A stretch of DNA of 64,000 bases, taken from contig WNNJ02002989.1 of assembly GCA_012934845.2 (NCBI GenBank), forward strand, positions 62,001 to 126,000, in the 5' to 3' direction. The stretch is from Pomphorhynchus laevis (Eukaryota > Acanthocephala > Palaeacanthocephala > Echinorhynchida > Pomphorhynchidae). Of the stretch, positions 11,752 through 20,122 are shown piece by piece. Numbering within the stretch: the first letter of the stretch is position 1; each line of letters begins with the position of its first letter. The position numbers were made by a program, and so were the translations under genes. Below the pieces are notes generated by a model. It was not told the DNA's origin. It saw only the letters and a list, made by a program, of their open reading frames with translations, and searched no databases.

Positions 11752-11918
11752 GTGCTAGATTGTCTTCATCTGACATGTATGTCGGAATGCTGTTAATTTT
11801 CAAGGTTGTTTAGATAGGCTTATATAAGATTTTACCACGACTTGAATGGTGTTTATTGAGCTGGTCCAAGTAATCACGGGCAATCTAAGAGGTGCAAAAG
11901 GATATCGCAATCTGTCTC

Positions 11919-12218
11919 TTAATATTTTATTGAATGAAAAATAAGTCCCCCTTTGAAACGTGCAGAGAAGTCACCAAGGAATATGTTGAAAACGTTGATT
12001 CTTGGTATAGGTTCCGTAAATTTAATATAAATTAAGTTTGTCGGTTTTGGTAGTGATAAGTTCCCCCTGCTCAACGATATATCCAGTAGACAACAACCAC
12101 TTATCTTGTCTGCAATAAGATTATCTTGCTGCTTTAAGCCTGTATTTGCTTGAGGATTGACATATTTTTGCATATTCTTCAAATTCTTTGATCGTCCAAA
12201 CGCCCTTATTTTGCTCAT
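11919..12218 (-). pseudogene. Possible LINE endonuclease fragment
   Basis: The frame contains NVFNIFLGDFSARF, like the LGDFNA.. block of AP endonucleases, and nothing else diagnostic. The call is weak. Confidence 0.25.
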
Positions 12219-12224
12219 AAAAAA

Positions 12225-12280
12225 TTAATGATTTATTAGCGTGCGCTGGCACGCATTTGCCACGTTAAAATAAATCGTTT
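12225..12280 (+). mobile_element. Tiny 3' fragment of LINE-B
   Basis: It carries the GCGTGC-GCTG-GCACGC stem-loop (12239-12254), TTTGCCACGTTAAAATAAA and a T-rich run, the same 3' terminus as the other LINE-B copies. Confidence 0.7.
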
Positions 12281-12424
12281 TTTTTATTAAAGTATAAAAC
12301 ATTTTTTTTAAATTAATGATTTATTAAAGTAAAAAACAAATTTTGCTCATTATGATTGTAACTGTTTTATAACTCTTGGTCATTTTTGCATATCATTTCG
12401 TCACTTTTGTTGCATACAAACGTT

Positions 12425-12725
12425 TTTTTGTAATGCATAAACTCGACGCGAAAGAATAACGACTGCCGTTTCGTAATCGCAATGATTCATCAGTGCCAAA
12501 CCCATAGAGTGCTAAATAAGCACTTATCATAGAGTGCTAAATCAGCACTACAGCTTCACCAAATAGGATCATTAGCTTAAAGCACTGGCAAACGCCAGCG
12601 CAAGGTATTTATATATCGGCTTACTTCTATATGAATTTACACAAATGATACCATTCCGCGTGAATTTCAACGTCGGGCTTATATGTATTACAATAAATTC
12701 ACGAGGAATGGTATCATTTGAGTAT
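12425..12725. mobile_element. Foldback element, copy C
   Basis: It starts with GACGCGAAAGAATAACGACTG, as in the copies at 27521 and 62977, and ends with a hairpin whose arms are CAAATGATACCATTCCGCGT (from 12643) and its near-complement ending at 12721. A short repeat, AGAGTGCTAAAT.AGCACT, occurs twice inside. Confidence 0.6.
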
Positions 12726-13032
12726 AAAAAAAGTATTTTAACGTGGCAAATGCGTGCCAGCGCACGCTTACATGACCACAACAAAACAAAAATGTAAATC
12801 ATGTGTCGAGAAGGTATGAACGGAGGAGGTGTTTGAATGTGATAAAGGATTCGTTGTAGGGGTAGGATGATGGATTTTGGAGAATTTAGGAAAAGGCTGA
12901 GGCAATAATCTATTTTAGGGAAGATAAGTTATGAAAGAATAGACATACAAGAACGGAAGTCGATAAGGGGGCGGATACGGCGGATGTCACCGAGAATTAA
13001 GCTAGACGAGCGACCTTGTTGCGTACAAAGGG

Positions 13033-13923
13033 TTAAAGGGAAAGCTGATCATCGAAATGAAAGCCTAGGAAAGTAATATTGTGTACTATGGGGATGATCG
13101 ATGAGGCAAAAGGTACAGTGGGATGAGATATGTTTGGTTTACGGGGGAGGATCCACATCATTTTGGACTTGTCGGGGTTTAGAATGAGATGGAGATTGGG
13201 GAGACGTTTGTAGATAGAAGAAAAATAGTTGGAGGCAGAAATTGCGATATCGTGTATGCGATGTGCGGGTGCATGAGCATAGATGAGGATGTCATCGGCG
13301 TATTGCATGACGTTAAAGGAGAAAGGTTTGATGAACAAAGAGAGATCGCCAAGCAGAAAAGAGAAAAGCAGGGGACCTAGGACTAAACCGTGTGGGACCC
13401 CGCAAAAAATAGTAATGGGATAGTACGATGATGAATTAGAACAGACGCGAAAGGAACGGTCGGATAGATATGAGGCAAACCATGCTACGGAGGAGGTATA
13501 AAAGCCGTAATCATAACGAAGGCGAGAAAAGAGGAGGGAGTGGTCTACAATGTCGAAGGCGGAGGAGAGGTCGAGGTAGATGATAACACTATATAGAGTC
13601 TTGTTTCGAAAAATGAGTAAGTCGTTGTAAACTTTCATGCAGGCGATTTCTCTGGGGTGATTAAAGCAAAAAGCGAATTGGAAAGGAAAATACAGATTTG
13701 ATAAGGAGAGATAAGCGTTGATATGTATTAAGATGAGGCGTTCTAAGAGCTTAGAAAGAGTAGGAAGTAGTGAAATTGGGCGATAGCTAGAAGGAAGTAA
13801 GGGGTTGAGCAATTGTTTTTTAAGGAAGGGACGAACGATGCCGGATTTTAAGTGTAAAGGGAAGATACAACTGTGGATGAACGAATGAACAAGGTTGTGA
13901 GAAAAGGGGATATCAATGAACAT
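13033..13923 (-). pseudogene. LINE-B reverse transcriptase
   Basis: It reads [78 protein letters not shown] and [13 protein letters not shown]. The catalytic YADD is intact, but VPQGS reads VPHGL. Confidence 0.88.
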
Positions 13924-14461
13924 ATGGATTTTAATATGAGAGTAGGCAGGGGATCGGCAGGCGAGGTTTTGTTAGGCAAGGAAAGAGGACCGATGAAACT
14001 TCGGTAGTTGAGACAGGGAGAAGATGAAAGAGTTCCGGGGCAGAGTGGGATAGGATGGAGACCGGGGGTGTGAGAGAGCAACGTGGATACTTTGGGTCTG
14101 GATAAATGACGAATAATGATGGGGATTGATGTTGCAAGACGAAGATGTGCGAGAAAGGATTGAGTTAAAAGTATGCTAGAGTGACTTGGAGTTTAATAAA
14201 GTGTTGATTTTACGCTATCAGAAAGAGTTGCATTTGGTCTGTAGTAGGTGGAAATAGGACGGGGGAGGAGCAATATAGGAATCACGGAGAGACAGAGTGA
14301 GCGAACAGATATCACGTTAGAAAGAGCGGTGATAGACTCGAAAAGCATGGTGGAGTAGACCCTTTGAGAGAAGGTATTGGATGTCAAACCATGGGGCACG
14401 GTGCAAGCGACGGTGTGGGTGAGGCTTGAAGGGCAAGAGAAGGTTGAGAGTGGATGTGAGT

Positions 14462-15326
14462 TCAGAGTCGAAAAGAATGGCGAGATCGTGAGGAGAGGAA
14501 TATGTTATTGTGGAATAGGATATAGACGATTTGAGTAAAACAGAGCGGAGAAGAGAGAGTCAAGATTTCTCCAAGGGCGACGTAGTATTGAGGTGTGTGA
14601 GGAGGGGTGTTGTTGTGAATTAGATCAAGAGTGACGAGAAAGTGATCGGATAGACCAGGATCAGAGATGGACAGTGAGGTGTAGGCAGCAAAATGATCGG
14701 GGACAGCAATGATGTCGATTGCCCCGCCAAGGATATGTGTGGGGGCAGTGGAGATGGGTTTGTAGTTATAGTTGGATAGAATGTTGATGAACTGGATGGA
14801 CTCGGTGGAAGAGGGGCGGTCGAGGTGGATGTTGAAGTCCCCAAGAACGATTGAAGGGATGGAGGACAAAGAACAGTGGGACAAAAGGTCAGCGAGTTTG
14901 GTAAAAAAATAAGGAGGTAGGAGCAGATGAGCCAGAACGGTATACGATGGCGATATCTAGAGTGATCGTGTTAGTAGAATGACAAGTGAGCAGTTCAAAA
15001 AAGCAAGGACTGAAAGGGGAAGTGATTTTGCGGATAGACGCGGGGTGACGGGCGAATGCGACAACGCCGCCATGATTAGAGAATTTAGAAGGGCATGAGC
15101 TGAGGAGGCGAGCGGATTCGACTAGTGAGCAACCGGCGGAGTGCAAACGGCGGATGGAGAAGTCGTCAGAATCGGAGTGCCAAGATTCGGTGAGGCATAA
15201 GAGAACGATGGATTGCTTTGTGAATAGGTTGAGGATGAGATTGGATTTGTTGAGAATAGATCTAGTGTTGAGGAGGCCGAGGCGGAAACCGTGTGTGGTG
15301 TTGATAAAGGTTAGTGGAGAAGACAC
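14462..15326 (-). pseudogene. LINE-B endonuclease domain
   Basis: Two frames give FRLGLLNTRSILNKSNLIL, LLCLTESWHSDSDD, SNHGGVVAFARH, IAIVYRSGSSAP and IVLGDFNIHLDRPSS, then ISDPGLSDHFLVTLDL. All EN motifs (N, E, Y/R, D/N, SDH) are present; a frameshift at about 14885 splits them. Confidence 0.85.
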
Positions 15327-15975
15327 ATAGGGGAGATGGAGCGCTATCGAATTTTTGGGCGGGTGTTGACAACTTGAAAATTTCCGTCAATGTTTCGGAT
15401 GGAGAGATGTTTCGGCGTTTTCCTTGCGACAGCGTTTTTCGATGCGGGCAGATGAGAGTTGAGCGATTTCGGAGGGGGTGCGATCGGGAAAAATGCGAGT
15501 GACTGAAGATGACATGAGTTTGAATCGTTGGGAGAGGACAAAAGACTTGTGAGAGCAATGCTTGAAAACAACTTTTAGGATAGGAGGCTTGGAAGGATTA
15601 GACTGATAAGATTTATTTAGGCAGTTGAATGCGACAGCAGAGATGTTGTTGAAAAGGATGGGTTATCCGCAGGAACAAGAGACGAGAGGATGGATCTGAA
15701 TGCGGAAACATCGTGGTCGAGACGTGCTTGTGGAGATAAAGAGGTGGAAGGAGTGATATTAGTGACGATGACGCAACGATCGCGAGAAGGAAAACGTTTC
15801 CGTAATGGAGTCCGAGTAATGTGAGTTGGTGAGATCACGATAGTAGAGCTGGGAGTTGAGGATATCAAGGGAGTAGGTTTGACAGCGGAAGACAAAGAGG
15901 ATTTGGATAATAGAGAGTGTGGTGAGGGATGTGGGGAAAGGTTATGAGTGGAAGAATTTTGGAGGTTGGTGGATG

Positions 15976-16329
15976 TTATTTTGATCGAGGGATGTAGGTT
16001 ATTGAAAAACGAGACAGAAGGGAAGATACGGGGGTGTCGGGAAGTGAAGACATGTGATTAGAAGTGCATGTGATGACAGGATCAGTGGGTTGACAAAGGA
16101 TATCAGAAACGACTGCGGTGGTTTGAGTGGACACGTTGGAGGTTGATATGTTCTTATGGGAGAGATCGCGTATGAGTTTGTTGGCACAAAATCCGCGTAG
16201 GAAGTCTTCTTTAGACTTACTTTTGGGGCATGCGATTGTAGTCCAGACGCTGCAGCCGTGTATCGAGCACTGTACTTGTAGTTGAGCACAGTTGGTGTCG
16301 GTCGTAGCTGTTTTCTTACGTCCTCCCAT
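15976..16329 (-). CDS. LINE-B ORF1 N-terminal Cys-motif domain
   Basis: From ATG at 16327-16329: GGRKKTATTD, then VQCSIHGCSVWTTIACP, then FLRGFCANKLIRDLSHK. It has the same spacing of Cys, VWT and GFC...LI.DL as LINE-A ORF1 (8869-9261). A stop lies just upstream in frame, so the adjacent repeat array is not fused to it. Confidence 0.6.
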   Translation of the reverse strand: MGGRKKTATTDTNCAQLQVQCSIHGCSVWTTIACPKSKSKEDFLRGFCANKLIRDLSHKNISTSNVSTQTTAVVSDILCQPTDPVITCTSNHMSSLPDTPVSSLLSRFSITYIPRSK

Positions 16330-16360
16330 CAACGTCCTTGTGTGTTTAAACTGTTAAATT

Positions 16361-18494
16361 TGCTGGATTGATCTGGAACTAGATTTATCTGGAACTGGAT
16401 TGCTCTGGAACTGTATTGATCTGAAACTGGATTGATCTGAACTGGATTGATCTGAACTGGGTTGATCTGAACTGGATTGATCTGGAACTGGATTGATCTG
16501 GAACTGGATTGATCTGGAACTGGATTGAGCTGGAACTTGATTGATCTGGAACTGAATTGATCTTGAACTGGATTGATCTTGAACTGGATTGATCTGGAAC
16601 TGAATTGATCTGGAACTGGACTGATCTAGAACTGGATTGATTTGGAACTGGATTGATCTGGAACTGGATTGATCTGGAACTGGATTGATCAGGAACTAGA
16701 TTGATCTGGAACGGGATTGATAAGGAACTGTTCTGATCTGAAACTGGATTGATCTGGAACTGGATTGATCTGGAACTAGATTTATCTGGAACGGGATTGA
16801 TAAGGAACTGTATTGATCTGAAACTGGATTGATCTGAACTGGATTGATCTGGAACTGGATTGATCTGGAACTGGATTGATCTGGAACTGGATTGATCTGG
16901 AACTGGATTGATCTGGAACTGGATTGATCTGGAACTGGATTGATCTGGAACTGGATTGATCTGGAACTGGATTGATCTGGAACTGGATTGATCTGGAACT
17001 GGATTGATCTGGAACTGGATTGATCTGGAACTGGATTGATCTGGAACTGGATTGATCTGGAACTGGATTGATCTGGAACTGGATTGATCTGGAACTGGAT
17101 TGATCTGGAACTGGATTGATCTGGAACTGGATTGATCTGGAACTGGATTGATCTGGAACTGGATTGATCTGGAACTGGATTGATCTGGAACTGGATTGAT
17201 CTGGAACTGGATTGATCTGGAACTGGATTGATCTGGAACTGGATTGATCTGGAACTGGATTGATCTGGAACTGGATTGATCTGGAACTGGATTGATCTGG
17301 AACTGGATTGATCTGGAACTGGATTGATCTGGAACTGGATTGATCTGGAACTGGATTGATCTGGAACTGGATTGATCTGGAACTGGATTGATCTGGAACT
17401 GGATTGATCTGGAACTTGATTGATCTGGAACTGAATTGATCTTGAACTGGATTGATCTTGAACTAGATTGATCTGGAACTGGATTGATCTGGAACTGGAT
17501 TGATCTGGAACTAGATTGATCTGGAACTGGATTGATCTGGAACTGGATTGATCAGGAGCTAGATTTATCTGGAACGGGATTGATAAGGAACTGTTCTGAT
17601 CTGAAACTGGATAGATCTGAACCTGGATAGATCTGAAACTGGATAGATCTGAAACTGGATAGATCTGAAACTGGATAGATCTGGAACTGGATAGATCTGG
17701 AACTGGATTGATCTGGAACTGGATTGATCTGGAACTGGATTGATCTGGAACTGGATTGATCTGGAACTGGATTGATCTGGAACTGGATTGATCTGGAACT
17801 GGATTGATCTGGAACTGGATTGATCTGGAACTGGATTGATCTGGAACTGGATTGATCTGGAACTGGATTGATCTGGAACTGGATTGATCTGGAACTGGAT
17901 TGATCTGGAACTGGATTGATCTGGAACTGGATTGATCTGGAACTGGATTGATCTGGAACTGGATTGATCTGGAACTGGATTGATCTGGAACTGAATTGAT
18001 CTGGAACTGGATTGATCTGGAACTGGATTGATCTGGAACTGAATTGATCTGGAACTGGATTGATCTGGAACTGGATTGATCTGGAACTGGATTGATCTGG
18101 AACTGGATTGATCTGGAACTGGATTGATCTGGAACTGGATTGATCTGGAACTGGATTGATCTGGAACTGGATTGATCTGGAACTGGATTGATCTGGAACT
18201 GGATTGATCTGGAACTGGATTGATCTGGAACTGGATTGATCTGGAACTGGATTGATCTGGAACTGGATTGATCTGGAACTGGATTGATCTGGAACTGGAT
18301 TGATCTGGAACTGGATTGATCTGGAACTGGATTGATCTTGAACTAGATTGATCTGGAACGGGCTTGATAAGATACTGTATTGATCTGAAACTGGATTGAT
18401 CTAACTGGATTGATCTGGAACTGGATTGATCTGCTACTAGATTAATCTGAAACTGGAGTAATCTGGAACTGGATTGATCTGGAACTGGATTGAT
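16361..18494. repeat. 16-bp minisatellite array, about 130 units
   Basis: The unit is ATTGATCTGGAACTGG. Long stretches are nearly perfect (about 16847-17410 and 17700-18330). Between and outside them lie variant zones with TTGATAAGGAACTGT and GAACTAGATTTATC types, and the same variant string recurs near 16690, 16780, 17550 and 18340. On the minus strand the consensus has no stop in any frame and would read a 16-residue cycle, INPVPDQSSSRSIQFQ. The plus strand has TGA in one frame. It ends about 30 bp upstream of the LINE-B ORF1 start. Confidence 0.97.
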
Positions 18495-18909
18495 TGTATA
18501 TAGTAATCTCTCAAACCTTTTTAAGTTTAAAAAAACATATAAGCAAATTGTATATATTCATAAGCAATCGTATATATTCATCTCTCAAACTTTTTTTAAG
18601 GTTTAAAAAAGATATAAGCAAACTTATGTTTATAAGTTTGCTTATATGTTTTTTTAACCTTATGCAAACTTATGTTTATAAGTTTGCACCCAAAAGTGAT
18701 GAAATGTTACTCAAACAGAGTGTTATGCAAAAGTATTAATGAAATCCTATGTTTAGGCATAATACATTATTTACACGTGAAAGTTCTTTTTATAAATTTT
18801 ACAACGTTTTGGTCTTTCACAGTGACTCCTTTCCTGATAGTAATAAAAGATAAATACAGGAGAACGTTTGTTTTCTTCGTAGATGAATGTCATTCTTTTT
18901 TGTAAGACT
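18495..18909. other. AT-rich interval with a strong hairpin
   Basis: At about 18613-18650 the arms ATATAAGCAAACTTAT and its exact complement flank a 4-nt GTTT loop. Part of the arm sequence recurs at 18662-18686. No gene is seen. Confidence 0.7.
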
Positions 18910-19340
18910 GGCTGCTACCACCAGCCTACCATGTTCTTGCCCTTTAGATCCGTCGCCAGAATGCTGACAGGATTTCCACTTTGGATGGCGATGCTAACGT
19001 TTTGGAGGAGGTATGAAGTAGCACGTGAATCCCCGGTAACGTGCCTCAATCTTTTTCCTATCTCCTTATCAACAGCCAAAGCGGAAGAGTTCAGTGATCC
19101 ATCAGTCTCTACTCCAAAAGGGCAAAATATGTGGGACATGGTCAAGTCGGCATATTTCAGCCGTTTCTGCTCTTCGGCATATGAAGCTGCTTCGCCCGCT
19201 CTTCTTGCTGCATTCCTAACATTGCCGACTGCGAGGGTGTCTACGTAGATGGCGTCCCACATCAAACATTTCCCTTCGCGCCAAGGGAAAATGGTGACTC
19301 CATCATGACGTCGACCGTCCTGATCTGCATACGTTGGATG
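18910..19340 (-). mobile_element. Retroelement C-terminal nuclease-like fragment
   Basis: The minus frame reads GRRHDGVTIFPWREGKCLMW, DAIYVDTLAVGNV, then FCPFGVETDGSLNSSALAV and SYLLQNVSIAIQSGN. The pattern RxDGVT..PW..G..L.WD...DT, followed by F.P.GVET.G and ..L.QR.S.A.Q.GN, is one I recall from C-terminal tails of LINE-like reverse transcriptases in many invertebrates. The RT itself is absent. Confidence 0.5.
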
Positions 19341-19684
19341 GCTCTAGAATGTTTGGAGCGTTGACGGTGTTGAGGACTATGAAGCTAGATATTAATTGTT
19401 TACCAAAGTATCAATGAAATGTAGCACTTGTTATTTGTCTTGACCACTTTTACATAACACTTCGTTTTATTAATCGTTTTGCATAGCTATAATACTCGAT
19501 TAAATGAGTTTCTATCTAATACACGAATAATTTCTACAGATAATGATAAACTTAGATCCGATATATGTACAGTCTTTTATTTTCTCTTTATTGATAATTT
19601 ACTAAAAATATAAAAAACGTTTTACATTATACAAAACATTTTAAACATTTTTGTATTTAAAAATTTGACAAATGTATTAAACGA

Positions 19685-19746
19685 TTATGCGTTGCATTAA
19701 GAAGGAGCCAGCCCGCGACCTGGCTCCTTCCTAATGCAACGCATAA
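19685..19746. ncRNA. Long near-perfect hairpin, possible pre-miRNA or foldback
   Basis: 27-nt arms (19685-19711 and 19720-19746) pair with a single mismatch around an 8-nt loop CCCGCGAC. Arm sequence TTATGCGTTGCATTA then GAAGGAGCCAG is GC-rich in AT-rich surroundings. It lies upstream of the first visible ECSIT exon, probably in an intron. Whether it is transcribed is unknown. Confidence 0.4.
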
Positions 19747-19977
19747 GTACTGACATACTTAAATTGGCAATGGTGCATCAGTCCTGACCTCGCTTACAGA
19801 TCACTGAATGCAATTAAACGCCTAGACCACAAAGACAAATTTATTCATTTTGCTTGCACATTATTGTAATTGTATGTATTAATCACTTATATAATTAAAC
19901 GATTATCAATGCTTTGATTGCATTCATTAACTTTTGTATTTGAATTATCGAAGTAGTTTGAATTTTAAAAAGTTTAG

Positions 19978-20122
19978 GAAATAGTTAAAAGCTACAAAGA
20001 AAATCACCGCAAGCAGGAAAACGTCGTTGAATTTATTTACGCTGCTCTTCAATGGATGAAACATTTCCAAGTCAACAAGGATTACGAGTCCTACATGGCA
20101 CTAATAAAACTTTTCCCTGACG
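19978..20122 (+). CDS. ECSIT: ECSIT-like exon (helical repeat region)
   Basis: It opens at GTTTAG/GAAATA and reads EIVKSYKENHRKQENVVEF, then FQVNKDYESYMALIKLFPD. It ends in phase 1 at GACG/GTATTG. It corresponds to HVEFIQLALKKM...YNQLLNIFPK in ECSIT. Confidence 0.75.

Larger units (their letters stand above)
12735..16360 (-). mobile_element. LINE-B, internally deleted non-LTR retrotransposon
   Basis: Minus-strand order: ORF1 Cys motif (16329-15976), RPRxLK-like domain (about 15895-15480), endonuclease (15326-14462), RT (13923-13033) and the 3' stem-loop tail at 12752-12767. Compared with the copies at 30285 and 58254, sequence between the RT C-terminus and the tail (about 12848) is deleted. 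Multiple frameshifts mean it is inactive. Its 5' end abuts the 16-bp minisatellite. Confidence 0.88.

Noticed and set aside
15976-16360. LINE-B ORF1 starting upstream of the ATG at 16327-16329
   Set aside because: The TTG at 16332 is not a plausible start in this setting, and an in-frame TAA occurs shortly upstream.
16361-18494. 16-bp array as a CRISPR array or as a real repeat protein
   Set aside because: There are no spacers between repeats, so it is not CRISPR. The open minus frames have no ATG, variant units carry TAG, and a stop lies before the LINE-B ATG.
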